64,000 nucleotides of DNA, taken from contig NC_006513.1 in the NCBI RefSeq assembly GCF_000025965.1, forward strand, positions 124,001-188,000, in the 5' to 3' direction. The position numbers were made by a program, and so were the translations under genes. Under the pieces are notes generated by a model. The model did not search any database. It saw nothing but the letters and a program-made list of their open reading frames with translations, and was not told the origin of the DNA. Position 1 is the stretch's first letter. Each line of letters opens with the position of its first letter. Source of the DNA: Aromatoleum aromaticum EbN1. GTDB lineage: Bacteria > Pseudomonadota > Gammaproteobacteria > Burkholderiales > Rhodocyclaceae. Positions 8,603-17,580 of the stretch are shown in pieces.

Positions 8603-8652
8603 GCGCCGGAAGCCTGAGCACTCTCCGCCGCTTCTTCCCTGCAAGCCACGGT

Positions 8653-9537
8653 TCAGACCGACACCAGCACGTCCCCCTGGGACTCGGCCAGCACGTGCTT
8701 GGTGACGCTCCCGAGCAACAAGTCTTCCAGCACGCTTTCGCCGTGCTTCCCCATCACGATCAGGTCGCAATCCTGCTCCTGCTCCTGCTCGATGATGTTC
8801 CGCGACGCGTCGCCATGGAGGACGATCAGGCGCGTGCGCTCCGGCGGCAACCCCACTTCGTCGCGCAGTTCGCGCAGTTTCCCCAGCGCCTCCTGTCGGG
8901 CGGCGATGCGATAACGGGCAAGCAGCTCGTCTTCGATACCCGCGAATCGCAGCTTGCTCTCGAAAGGCACTTCGAACGCATGCAGCAACACGACGTCCGC
9001 CCCGGGAGCGACGGCTTGTGCATTGCGCAGCGCGCGCAACGAAAACGGCGAAAAGTCGACCGGCACGAGCAGGGTCCGGTAAGGCTCGTGGGGAGGTTGC
9101 TTGGCGACGAGCATCGGCCAGCGCGTCTTGCGCACCATCCGTTCGGCGGTGGAGCCGACTAACAGATGCCGCATAAAACTGCTGCCGCGTGCCCCGAGCA
9201 CGAGGAGATCGGCGGATATCGTGTCGGCGTGGCCGATGATTTCCGCCAGCACCGGACCCGATGCGACCTGGACCCCTGCTGCTATGCCATGCTGCTTCAG
9301 CATATTCGCCGCCAGCTCGCGCATTTCTTCTCGTGCAGCATCGAGCACCCGCTGTCCGGTTTCGGCCGGGACGTCGGCAATGAGGAGGCGGAGCTTTTCC
9401 ACCGCCGTAACATTTGCGACGTGGAACAGGTCAAGGCTCGCGCCCACTTCGCGGGCCACGAGCGCGGCGCGGTCGGCGGCATGACGCGCCGGAGCGGAAA
9501 GATCGGTTGCGACTAGCAGCCGCTTGACGGGATTCAT
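8653..9537 (-). CDS. universal stress protein with two UspA domains
   Basis: A 294-residue tandem UspA protein. Domain 1 covers about residues 1-150 (RLLVATDLSAPA to LVLGARGSSFMRHLLVGSTAERMVR). Domain 2 covers about 155-294 (TLLVPVDFSPFS to LIVMGKHGESVLEDLLLGSVTKHVL). Both carry the G-x2-G-x9-G(S/T) type nucleotide-binding loop. ATG at 9537 is preferred to the longer frame because the fold begins there. It is divergent from the P-type ATPase at 9791 with a short shared intergenic region, which hints at common stress control. Confidence 0.9.
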   Translation of the reverse strand: MNPVKRLLVATDLSAPARHAADRAALVAREVGASLDLFHVANVTAVEKLRLLIADVPAETGQRVLDAAREEMRELAANMLKQHGIAAGVQVASGPVLAEIIGHADTISADLLVLGARGSSFMRHLLVGSTAERMVRKTRWPMLVAKQPPHEPYRTLLVPVDFSPFSLRALRNAQAVAPGADVVLLHAFEVPFESKLRFAGIEDELLARYRIAARQEALGKLRELRDEVGLPPERTRLIVLHGDASRNIIEQEQEQDCDLIVMGKHGESVLEDLLLGSVTKHVLAESQGDVLVSV

Positions 9538-9647
9538 GGCTGCGGCCCTCCATTCGGCAAGAGATGCATTGCAGCGAGCATAACTGCCGTTGCGTTCGAC
9601 ATGACGCAGACCGATCGGTAGAATTTCCCGGCGCTCGCTGCAGTGCG

Positions 9648-9683
9648 TCAACACATGGCTACGATTCAACACATGGCTACGAT
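9648..9683. repeat. 18-bp perfect tandem duplication
   Basis: The 18-base unit starting tcaacacatggctacgat occurs twice head to tail (9648-9665 and 9666-9683). It lies in the intergenic region between the divergent UspA and P-type ATPase genes, about 20 bases before the ribosome site of the small ORF at 9714. It may be a slippage duplication or a doubled regulator site. Confidence 0.85.
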
Positions 9684-9713
9684 ATTACCTTACGCCTGCA
9701 CGAAGGAGTCCCG

Positions 9714-9794
9714 ATGACGCAGATTCGCCCGGAGAACCTGTCAGTGACCGACGTGCGAGACATTCCCGGTCCGCACGCCGCGTCGGTCCGATGA
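9714..9794 (+). CDS. 26-residue leader ORF coupled to the P-type ATPase
   Basis: A short open frame (MTQIRPENLSVTDVRDIPGPH and five more residues) with a good aaggag site 5 bases before its ATG. Its TGA overlaps the ATG of the P-type ATPase gene (ATGA at 9791-9794). No homology is recognised. The ribosome site and stop-start overlap make a translational-coupling leader plausible, because the ATPase ATG has no strong ribosome site of its own. Whether it makes a stable peptide is unknown. Confidence 0.4.
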   Translation: MTQIRPENLSVTDVRDIPGPHAASVR

Positions 9795-12526
9795 ACGCCC
9801 GGTCAACAGCCGGGTCCTTCGAACGCGCGCCTGACCAGTGGCACACGCTCCGCCCGGACGAAATCCGGCATCACCTGCAGACACCTCACGGCGGATTGCC
9901 GGAAGCCGAAGCCCGGCGCCGGCTCGCGCAATACGGACCGAACCGGCTCGCCCCGCCGAAGCGCCGCGGACCGTTGCTGCGTCTGCTGATGCAGTTCCAC
10001 AACATCCTGCTCTACGTGATGATGGGCGCGGCAGCGATCACCGCCGTGCTCGGTCATTGGGTCGATACCGGTGTGCTGCTCGCGGCCGTGGTGATCAACG
10101 CGATCATCGGCTTCATCCAGGAAGGCAAGGCGGAAGCCGCGCTCGACGCCATCCGGGCGATGCTGTCCCCCCATGCCACAGTGGTTCGCGACGGCCACCG
10201 GCGCGAAATCGACGCGGCCGACCTCGTGCCGGGCGACCTCGTGCTGCTCGGTTCCGGCGATCGCGTTCCAGCGGACCTGCGCCTGGTTTCGGTGCATGAG
10301 CTGCGCGTCGAAGAAGCGGCCCTGACCGGCGAATCGCTGCCCGTCGAAAAAGGGACGGAAGCGGTGGCGGCGGATGCGCCGCTCGGCGATCGCTACGGCA
10401 TGGCCTATTCGGGCACGCTGGTCGTCTATGGCCAGGCCAAAGGCATCGTCGTCGGCACGGGCGGGGCGACCGAACTGGGCAAGATCAATGAGTTGCTTAC
10501 CGGCATCCAGGCCCTGAGCACTCCGCTGTTGCGCCAGATCGACCGTTTCGGCCGCTTCCTGGCGATCGCGATTCTCGCCATCGCGGCGGCGACGTTCCTG
10601 CTCGGCACGCTGGGACGCGGCCATTCCCCTTCGGAAATGTTCATGATGGTCGTGGCGCTGGCCGCGTCGGCGATTCCCGAGGGACTGCCGGCGATCATGA
10701 CCGTCACGCTCGCACTCGGAGTGCAGCGCATGGCGCGCCGCAACGCGATCGTCCGACGCCTGCCCGCGGTCGAAACGCTGGGCTCGGTCACGGTAATCTG
10801 CTCGGACAAGACCGGTACCCTGACGCGCAATGAAATGACAGTGCAGCGCGTCGTGTGCGCGGGCCACGTGTTCGACGTCGGGGGCGTCGGTTATGCTCCT
10901 GTGGGCGATTTCAGCGTCGACGGGCACATCATCGACACCGACCGCTATCCGGCGCTGTCATTGGCGATCCGTGCCGCGGTGCTGTGCAACGATGCGCATC
11001 TGCGCGAAGACGACGGCCTGTGGCGGGTCGAAGGGGATCCCACCGAAGGCGCGCTGCTGGTTCTCGGCGACAAGGCCGGCTTCACGCGGAACGTCGCGGA
11101 TTCCGACTGGCCTCGCCGCGACAGCATCCCGTTCGAATCCCAGCACCGCTTCATGGCCACCTACCACCGCGACGCCGACGGCGAGCCGTGGATCTTCGTC
11201 AAGGGAGCACCGGAACGCATCCTCGACATCTGCACCCAGCAATTCGATCACGACGGCGAGCGCCCGCTCGATGCCGATTACTGGCGCCGCATGGCTACCG
11301 ACACCGCCGCCCAGGGGCTGCGCTTGCTCGGCCTCGCGTGCAAGCGCGCCGCTCCCGCGGAAGACCACCTGCGTTTTGCCGACGTGGAGGACGGCTACAC
11401 TCTGCTCGCACTGGTCGGCATCATCGACCCCCCGCGCGAAGAGGCGATCCACGCCGTCGGCGAATGCCACCGCGCCGGCATCCGCGTCAAGATGATCACG
11501 GGCGACCATGCCGAAACCGCCCGCGCGATCGGCGCACAGCTTGCGATCGGCATCGGCAAGCCGGCGGTCACCGGCGCCGAGGTTGCGATCATGGACGACG
11601 CTGCCCTGCGCCGCGTGGCGATGGAGGTGGATGTTTTTGCCCGTGCGAGCCCGGAGCACAAGCTGCGCCTGGTGCAGGCACTGCAGGACGACGGCCAGGT
11701 AGTCGCGATGACGGGCGACGGCGTGAACGACGCTCCGGCGCTCAAGCGCGCCGACGTCGGCGTCGCGATGGGCATGAAGGGCACCGAGGCGGCCAAGGAA
11801 GCGGCTGACGTAGTGCTCACCGACGACAATTTTGCGACGATCGCCGCAGCGGTGCGCGAAGGTCGCGCTGTCTACGACAACCTGAAGAAGTTCATCCTGT
11901 TCATGCTGCCGACCAACGGCGGCGAGGCGCTGGTCGTGATCGCCGCGATCCTGTTCGAGTTGACCCTGCCGCTGACCCCGGCGCAGGTGCTGTGGATAAA
12001 CATGGTCACATCCAGCACGCTGGGTCTTGCGCTGGCTTTCGAACCTCCGGAGCGGAACATCATGGGGCGCATGCCCCGTCCGCCCCGGGAGGCGCTCCTC
12101 TCCGGCTTTTTCATCTGGCGCGTCGTGATGGTCTCGTTCCTGATGATGACCGGCGCACTCGGTCTGTTCCTGTGGGAAATGGAACACGGCACGAGCCTCG
12201 AAACCGCTCGTACGATGGCGGTCAACGCGGTGGTGGTCGCCGAAATGTTCTACCTCGTCAACAGCCGCTACATTTTTGCGCCGGTGACCAATCGGGAAGG
12301 ACTCACCGGCAACCGCTACGTGCTGGCCGCCATCGCCGCGTGCATCCCGCTGCAGCTGGCCTTCACCCACGCTCCGGCGATGCAGGCGATTTTTGGTTCG
12401 GCGGACCTGTCGGTCATCGAATGGCTCAAGGTCGTCGGCGCCGGGCTCCTGGTATTCTGCGTCGCGGAGCTGGAGAAACTGGTGATGCGGCGGGCACGGG
12501 TGGCTGCGGCCGAAGGACCGGCTTGA
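9791..12526 (+). CDS. P-type cation-transporting ATPase (P2-type)
   Basis: A 911-residue inner-membrane pump of the PacL/SERCA-like class. Visible features in order: N-terminal cation ATPase domain (1-75), first membrane pair (about 70-110), A-domain TGES, membrane segment 4 with PEGLP, phosphorylation motif DKTGTLT (Asp near 340), N-domain, hinge TGDGVNDAP, and six C-terminal membrane helices. In the sixth helix the SERCA calcium-site motif is changed to NMVTSSTLGL, lacking the usual Asp, so calcium specificity should not be assumed. Translation may be coupled to the small ORF at 9714. It lies opposite a UspA gene. Confidence 0.93.
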   Translation: MNARSTAGSFERAPDQWHTLRPDEIRHHLQTPHGGLPEAEARRRLAQYGPNRLAPPKRRGPLLRLLMQFHNILLYVMMGAAAITAVLGHWVDTGVLLAAVVINAIIGFIQEGKAEAALDAIRAMLSPHATVVRDGHRREIDAADLVPGDLVLLGSGDRVPADLRLVSVHELRVEEAALTGESLPVEKGTEAVAADAPLGDRYGMAYSGTLVVYGQAKGIVVGTGGATELGKINELLTGIQALSTPLLRQIDRFGRFLAIAILAIAAATFLLGTLGRGHSPSEMFMMVVALAASAIPEGLPAIMTVTLALGVQRMARRNAIVRRLPAVETLGSVTVICSDKTGTLTRNEMTVQRVVCAGHVFDVGGVGYAPVGDFSVDGHIIDTDRYPALSLAIRAAVLCNDAHLREDDGLWRVEGDPTEGALLVLGDKAGFTRNVADSDWPRRDSIPFESQHRFMATYHRDADGEPWIFVKGAPERILDICTQQFDHDGERPLDADYWRRMATDTAAQGLRLLGLACKRAAPAEDHLRFADVEDGYTLLALVGIIDPPREEAIHAVGECHRAGIRVKMITGDHAETARAIGAQLAIGIGKPAVTGAEVAIMDDAALRRVAMEVDVFARASPEHKLRLVQALQDDGQVVAMTGDGVNDAPALKRADVGVAMGMKGTEAAKEAADVVLTDDNFATIAAAVREGRAVYDNLKKFILFMLPTNGGEALVVIAAILFELTLPLTPAQVLWINMVTSSTLGLALAFEPPERNIMGRMPRPPREALLSGFFIWRVVMVSFLMMTGALGLFLWEMEHGTSLETARTMAVNAVVVAEMFYLVNSRYIFAPVTNREGLTGNRYVLAAIAACIPLQLAFTHAPAMQAIFGSADLSVIEWLKVVGAGLLVFCVAELEKLVMRRARVAAAEGPA

Positions 12527-12581
12527 GCGAAGCGGCGGCGGGAACCGCGCTCCCAAGCGCCGCAGGACGTAAAATCGGCCA

Positions 12582-13124
12582 ATGACATCGAATCCAATCA
12601 ATGATCAGGCCGAGGACGACTCGCCGCCTTCCGTGAAGGAAGCGCGGCTGTGGCGGGACGACGGATGGACCGCCCGCGTCATCAAGAACGAAGACGACGA
12701 AGGATGGGCTGTCGAGATGATCATGGACGGCGAACCCGAGCCGGCCTTGGTCGGACCGTGGACGATGGGGCGCGACAAGAAGAACCCGAAGCCGCTCGAC
12801 GTCAACGCGTTTCACACACTCGTCAAGACCGCTTCGGAGGTCCTGCGCCGCCACGAACAGCAACGGCACGCGATGTTCCACAAGAAAGTCACCGTGAACA
12901 CGCCTTCCGGACGGATCAGCGTCACGCTCGACATCGTCCCGGACGAATTCGACCCGCACGCCTTGCTCGCGGCGTTCGATGCCACGGGCGAGGAGTTGGC
13001 TGTGCTGCGCGTGGATGCGGGGTTCAAGCTGACCACGGCCAGCGCGAACGCGTGGCTCGAAACGCTGTTGCCGGATTCAGGCGACCTGACTCCGGATTCC
13101 GTTCACCGCGATAACGGGGATTGA
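12582..13124 (+). CDS. conserved hypothetical protein
   Basis: A 180-residue soluble, acidic protein with no signal peptide or membrane segment. The N-terminal 60 residues are Asp/Glu-rich and contain a WTARVIKNEDDEGWAVEM strand-like segment. The middle (about 65-100) is helical and the C-terminal half has beta-strand character (KVTVNTPSGRISVTLDIVPDEFDP). It follows the P-type ATPase by 55 bases on the same strand. No function is recognised. Confidence 0.75.
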   Translation: MTSNPINDQAEDDSPPSVKEARLWRDDGWTARVIKNEDDEGWAVEMIMDGEPEPALVGPWTMGRDKKNPKPLDVNAFHTLVKTASEVLRRHEQQRHAMFHKKVTVNTPSGRISVTLDIVPDEFDPHALLAAFDATGEELAVLRVDAGFKLTTASANAWLETLLPDSGDLTPDSVHRDNGD

Positions 13125-13215
13125 CACGAAGCGGACACACACTCCCTTGGCACAGCGGCCGCCATCGAAGCGATGGGCGAGTGCGACGTATTTTCGTGGC
13201 GCTCGCCTGACTTCG

Positions 13216-13578
13216 CTACTTAGGTCCCTCGAGCAGCGATTTGAGGTCCGCGAACGGCTGGTGCGTGGCCGGGGATACGCCCTCGCCCCCTCCCGTACGG
13301 CCTGCGGAATCCAGGAGTCGCGAATGCTCGGCTTCGTGGCAATACAAGCAGAGCAGCTCCCAGTTGCTGCCGTCGGGCGGGTTGTGGTCGTGGTTGTGAT
13401 CGCGGTGATGGACGGTGAGCTGGTGCACGTTCTCGTGCGTGAATTCGCGTGCACAGCGGCCGCAGATCCACGGATAGATCTTCAGTGCCCGCTCCCGATA
13501 CCCCTGCTCGCGCTGCTCTCTGGTACGTCGCGCCTCGGCGACGAGCCGGTCGAGCCGCTCGTGATCCGGCTTGCTCAT
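13216..13578 (-). CDS. HNH nuclease, YajD-like
   Basis: A 120-residue HNH endonuclease-fold protein. It has paired zinc cysteines (CGRCAREF and LCLYCHEAEH) around the histidines of QLTVHHRDHNHDHNPPDGSNWELL, matching the YajD/HNH pattern. ATG at 13578 is chosen because gggag lies 7 bases before it; the upstream extension to 13728 has no support. It is a single gene on the minus strand. YajD-type proteins are housekeeping-associated and poorly characterised, so a DNA-repair or restriction role is only possible. Confidence 0.85.
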   Translation of the reverse strand: MSKPDHERLDRLVAEARRTREQREQGYRERALKIYPWICGRCAREFTHENVHQLTVHHRDHNHDHNPPDGSNWELLCLYCHEAEHSRLLDSAGRTGGGEGVSPATHQPFADLKSLLEGPK

Positions 13579-13794
13579 CTCGACTGCTCCCGCGAAATGA
13601 CCATGTTGAGTCATTGTCGCGCGGCAAGCGAGGCGATTCAAATACCCCGGCACGATCGGGGATCGACTTGGCCGAAGCAAGGATGCCCACCCGCCCCGAT
13701 CGGCCTTCGCGCACGATGGCGGCACCATGAACGGCTACGACAACCATGACTGGACACGCCTCGCAACTCGAGGCGGCACTTTGGAGCGAGCAGG

Positions 13795-14691
13795 ATGGAT
13801 ATTGCAGTGATGGGTGCCGGAGCGGTCGGCTGCTACTACGGCGGAATGCTCGCCCGTGCGGGCCACGACGTGGTTCTGATCGGCCGGGTCCCGCATGTCG
13901 AGGCAGTGCAGCGCGACGGACTGTTCCTCGATACGCAGACTTTCCAGGCCCACGTGCCGCTACGGGCGAGCACCGACGCAGGCGCCGTGCAGGGGGCGCA
14001 ACTCGTGCTGTGCTGCGTAAAGTCGACGGATACCATCGATGCAGCGGCGGAAATGGCGCCGCATCTTGCACCGGGTGCGATGCTGCTGAGCCTGCAAAAC
14101 GGCGTCGACAACGCGTCGCGGCTGCAGGCGCTGCTCGGACGCGAGGTAGCCCCCGCAGTCGTCTATGTCGCGACCGAAATGGCCGGGCCGGGCCACGTCA
14201 GACACCATGGACGCGGCGAACTCGTGATCGGCCCGTCGGCCGCGAGCGAGTCGTTGGCGAAGCTGTTCGCCGAGGCCGGCGTGCCGGTGCAGATCTCGGA
14301 CAACGTGATGGGCGCGTTGTGGGCCAAGCTGATCCTCAACTGCGCATACAACGCGCTGTCCGCGATCACGCAACTGCCCTACGGTCGCCTCGTGCGCGGC
14401 GAAGGAGTCGAAGACGTGATGCGCGATATCGTGCGGGAGTGCCTTGCGGTCGCGCAGGCCGAAGGCGTGAAGGTGCCCGGGGATTCATGGGACGCGGTGC
14501 AGCAAATCGCGCGCACGATGCCGACGCAGTTCTCCTCCACCGCGCAGGACCTCGCGCGCGGCAAGCGCAGCGAGATCGAGCATCTCAACGGCTACGTGCT
14601 GCGCAAGGGCGAAGCGTCCGGTATTGCGACGCCGGTCAACCGCGTCCTGCACAGCCTGGTCAAGCTGCTCGAAACGCGGCAGGCCGACTGA
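13795..14691 (+). CDS. panE: 2-dehydropantoate 2-reductase family protein
   Basis: A 298-residue protein with an N-terminal NADP-binding Rossmann fold (MDIAVMGAGAVGCYYGGMLA, GxGxxG) and the C-terminal ApbA/PanE helical domain. Catalytic Lys is in GALWAKLILNCAYN (about residue 180), and the C-terminal KRSEIEHLNGYV segment holds the conserved Glu and Asn. ATG at 13795 has ggag 9 bases upstream. It would reduce ketopantoate to pantoate for coenzyme A synthesis. Paralogs of this family act on other 2-oxoacids, so the exact substrate is inferred. Confidence 0.85.
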   Translation: MDIAVMGAGAVGCYYGGMLARAGHDVVLIGRVPHVEAVQRDGLFLDTQTFQAHVPLRASTDAGAVQGAQLVLCCVKSTDTIDAAAEMAPHLAPGAMLLSLQNGVDNASRLQALLGREVAPAVVYVATEMAGPGHVRHHGRGELVIGPSAASESLAKLFAEAGVPVQISDNVMGALWAKLILNCAYNALSAITQLPYGRLVRGEGVEDVMRDIVRECLAVAQAEGVKVPGDSWDAVQQIARTMPTQFSSTAQDLARGKRSEIEHLNGYVLRKGEASGIATPVNRVLHSLVKLLETRQAD

Positions 14692-14748
14692 AAATCCGGC
14701 AGGCCATCCCGACCTGTACGCGCGGAAAGCCGCTCCGCGCGGCCAGGC

Positions 14749-15531
14749 TTATTCGCCCTTGAGCGAGCGCTGCAGGACTTCGAGCACCGTCCTCAGGTCT
14801 TCGATCGGCACCTGGCCGGGCGCGGACGCCTGCTGGCCGACGGCGAAGCTCACCGACGAGCCGAACACCCAGCCGAACAGGCGGCTCAGCGAGCCATAGG
14901 CGCCCATCGACATGCTGATGACCGGAAGCCGAATCTTCTTCTGCGCTTCCAGGGTCGCCTGCAGCAGCGTCAGCACATCCTCGAGCCCCTGCGGCATCAC
15001 CGCGACCTTGGCGATGTCGGCGCCCGCCTCCTCCATCGCGACGAGCTTCGCGACGATCTCGTCGACGGGCGGTGTCTTCCCGAAGTCGTGGAACGACGCG
15101 ATGAGCTTCGTGTCGGTCTCGCGGGCAAGCGCGACGGCCTGCTCGAAATGCTCCGGCTGGCTGCTCAACTCGTAGTCGAGGAAGTCGACCGCACCCGAAC
15201 GGGCAACGGCCCGGTACATCGACAGCACCTCGTCCTCGGAGAGGCCAATCGGCTCGCCGCCTTCGCGCGTCGAGCGGCGCGTGAAGATGACCGGAATGCC
15301 GGCGGAACTCCTGCGGATCTCCTTCGCGAGCTCGACGACACGTTCGACGTCGGAAATGCCGGAATAGAAGTCCACTCGCCACTCGAGGAGATCGGGCCGC
15401 TTCGCGACGATCACCTCCAGCTCGCGCAGCACCGCTGCTTCGTCCCTGCCGACGAGCGGCGCGCAGATCAACGGCTCCTTGCCGCCGGCGACCAGTTGGC
15501 CTTTCACTTCGAGCGACCGCGTCATTGCCAT
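14749..15531 (-). CDS. aroD: 3-dehydroquinate dehydratase, type I
   Basis: A 260-residue type I dehydroquinase that makes 3-dehydroshikimate in the shikimate pathway through a Schiff base. The catalytic His is in IASFHDF (about residue 144) and the Schiff-base Lys in IAKVAVMPQ (about 170). The EWRVDFY, FTRR and ISMSMG motifs of the family are present. The ribosome site aagga lies 9 bases before ATG. It is convergent with the panE-like gene. Many betaproteobacteria use a type II enzyme, so a type I copy may be catabolic or an additional enzyme. Confidence 0.93.
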   Translation of the reverse strand: MAMTRSLEVKGQLVAGGKEPLICAPLVGRDEAAVLRELEVIVAKRPDLLEWRVDFYSGISDVERVVELAKEIRRSSAGIPVIFTRRSTREGGEPIGLSEDEVLSMYRAVARSGAVDFLDYELSSQPEHFEQAVALARETDTKLIASFHDFGKTPPVDEIVAKLVAMEEAGADIAKVAVMPQGLEDVLTLLQATLEAQKKIRLPVISMSMGAYGSLSRLFGWVFGSSVSFAVGQQASAPGQVPIEDLRTVLEVLQRSLKGE

Positions 15532-15720
15532 GAGGTTGATTCCTTGAAATCTCGAACAGGTCCGGGTTCCGGTACACCGCCGAATCCCTGACGGAGGAAT
15601 GCCGGGATTCCCGAAAACACAGTTCCGGTACTACAAACCCGACCCGCCGACAGCATAGCCTCGCCCGTCCGTTCCTTGTGGCCGGGGCGCAGCCTGTCTC
15701 GGAATTTTCCCCAAAATTCA

Positions 15721-15749
15721 TTGACGGCACCCGTGATATCGACTATAGT
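15721..15749 (+). promoter_or_regulatory. sigma-70 promoter of the tRNA-fMet gene
   Basis: A -35 box ttgacg (15721-15726) and a -10 box tatagt (15744-15749) are separated by an optimal 17 bases. Transcription would begin near 15756, a few bases before the mature tRNA. Confidence 0.85.
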
Positions 15750-15762
15750 TCTGTTTCTCCGA

Positions 15763-15840
<78 letters not shown>

Positions 15841-15893
15841 CGTTATTTGACGTCGCTTCGATTCCCGGGATTGAGGTGACGGCAATGAAGATG

Positions 15894-15920
15894 AACCCGC
15901 CGCGAGGCGGGTTTTTCTTT
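15894..15920 (+). terminator. intrinsic terminator after tRNA-fMet
   Basis: An 8-bp stem (aacccgcc/ggcgggtt, 15894-15901 and 15906-15913) with a gcga tetraloop is followed by tttctttt. It is positioned 55 bases after the tRNA. Confidence 0.9.
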
Positions 15921-17580
15921 TCCGGATGCCCTCTGCACTTGCGGAGGCCTGGCTCCGGACGAACGCCGATGTCCTCCTCGTAGGATGGCCCGCCTATTAG
16001 CGAAGGCCGACGACCGTTGTGAGCCAGGGGACATCAGTTCCCAGTCTTACCGCTAACTCACTCCTGACGCAGCAGGATGTTCTCGTATAACCCCGAGATG
16101 ATTCCGGCCGCAACGTTCGAAGTTACGCCAAAACCTACCCCGGCAGGAAACTGCCGGGGACGTTGATTTCAACGCAGCCCCTCGCATCAACCCGCTGATT
16201 CGCGACATCCAGCACGCCCCGTTCGCGGGCATCGGCAAACGGGAGCCATGTCGACGCAACTTATCCGGATACTGGTCCCGCCGCGTCAACGACGAGCAAC
16301 GCCTCGTTTGCCCGGTGGAGATGCCTACCTTCTCATCGCCGCGGGCGGTACCGCTGATGAACTCTCGCATGGCTGCCGATCAGGCTGCGCGACGAAGGGT
16401 CCGCGGGAACCCGTCCTGGCGAGCCTTGTTGGACGACATCATAATATCCTCGTCGGCCGGATGGGGCGCACCGCCTTATCCCTCCCGAATCGTGAAGGTA
16501 ATCGGCAGATGGTCGCTGAAGCCCTCCACGTCGACACCGCCACCGGCCGACGGACGCGAGAATCGTCGCGGGTGCCCGTTCTTGAGGCGGCTCGAACAGT
16601 TCCGGTTCCTCGTTTCGCTTGCCTGAATTGCGCTGGCAGTTGGGCACGACTAAGCTTTGAAGGAGCGCTTGCCACGGGCTCGCGCGGCATCCGGTCAGCC
16701 CCTGCAACCGGAACGGCCTTCGGGCCTGGGGCCCGGTGTTCCCACACCTCTCGACGCAGACATCGTCTCGGGACTTCTCCTCGGCAGATAGCGCGGCCGG
16801 GATCGCGGCTTGTCTCCACTCGAACGAGCGGTTACGCCGGCGTCCTTCTCACGCCGCCCCGTCATCGATACCTTGCCCTTTGCCTCCTGGACAGTCTGGC
16901 CGGGGGAACTGACTACAGCGCGAGGGACAAGCCCCTTCCGAACGGCGCACCTCGCTCGTGCGTCGCTTCATGCTCCCCGAGTCGCACCGCGCCGACAGGC
17001 AGCCAATCAAGACGGCTGCAAGGCGATCGATCATCCATGAGCGGGCCGGAGCCATTCGCCCCGGCCGCAGCGTTCTCCGGCAACAGAAAACCCCACTGGG
17101 CGCTGCTAGCCGAGATGCCGCGAAGCGCTTGCAGAGGAGGTTGCTCGGGCGTACATTTTGAGCCGTCGCAACGACACTTTGCTCTTTCCATCGGCTCAGG
17201 GCTGCCCCAATCGCCCTGCTGCCCGTCCTTCTCGCAGCCGTCTTGCTTTCGTTGAGTCGCGCACTGCGCCGCTCAACCTCATCGCTCTCGGCACTCGCCA
17301 TTTGTTGCGCGTTGCGAACCGTTGCATCGTCATCGGCTGTTGCTGGGCCGAGTTCGCCGTGAGCAACCCTGAACACGTTGCTCCTCCCGTCGGCGCCTCA
17401 TCGTTTCGACGCATGAATGCGGACCGCTTGCCGCCCGCAGTGTACGTCCTCCTTGCAGTCGGCGCTCTCGGTCGCCCTCGGGCTGCGTCGCGGCTTCGAC
17501 ATTCGGCGCCAAAAGGCCCAAAGGGCCAAGCCAGCAGGTCATCAGCAAACGAGCAGAGAAAGACACGATGGAGAGATGCC
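15921..17580. other. 1.6-kb stretch without an intact gene
   Basis: No frame here has convincing protein-like composition. Long open frames on both strands are low-complexity products of high GC. The stretch holds one gene relic (16476-16595) and a 9-bp hairpin at about 16138-16160 (ccccggcag/ctgccgggg). It looks like a decayed intergenic region between the tRNA-fMet gene and the REC-GGDEF-EAL gene, possibly a former insertion hot spot. Confidence 0.5.
16476..16595 (-). pseudogene. relic of an endonuclease/exonuclease/phosphatase-family protein (C-terminal end)
   Basis: In one minus-strand frame the sequence reads NGHPRRFSRPSAGGG then VDVEGFSDHLPITFTIREG and stop at 16476-16478. The SDHLPI motif holds the catalytic Asp-His pair of the DNase I-like endonuclease/exonuclease/phosphatase fold. 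It is normally found near the C-terminus, preceded by a similar pRRFs...G.GvdveG segment. The frame loses protein-like character upstream of about 16595 and no start follows, so only the last 40 or so codons survive. Confidence 0.65.

Noticed and set aside
10958-12601. Long minus-strand open frame (547 codons) opposite the P-type ATPase
   Set aside because: Low-complexity Arg/His/Gln-rich translation typical of the antisense of a high-GC gene. The + strand frame carries all P-type ATPase motifs.
16248-17255. 335-codon + strand open frame in the gap before the EAL gene
   Set aside because: No domain pattern, no ribosome site, and composition like translated non-coding GC-rich DNA. It also overlaps the nuclease relic on the other strand.
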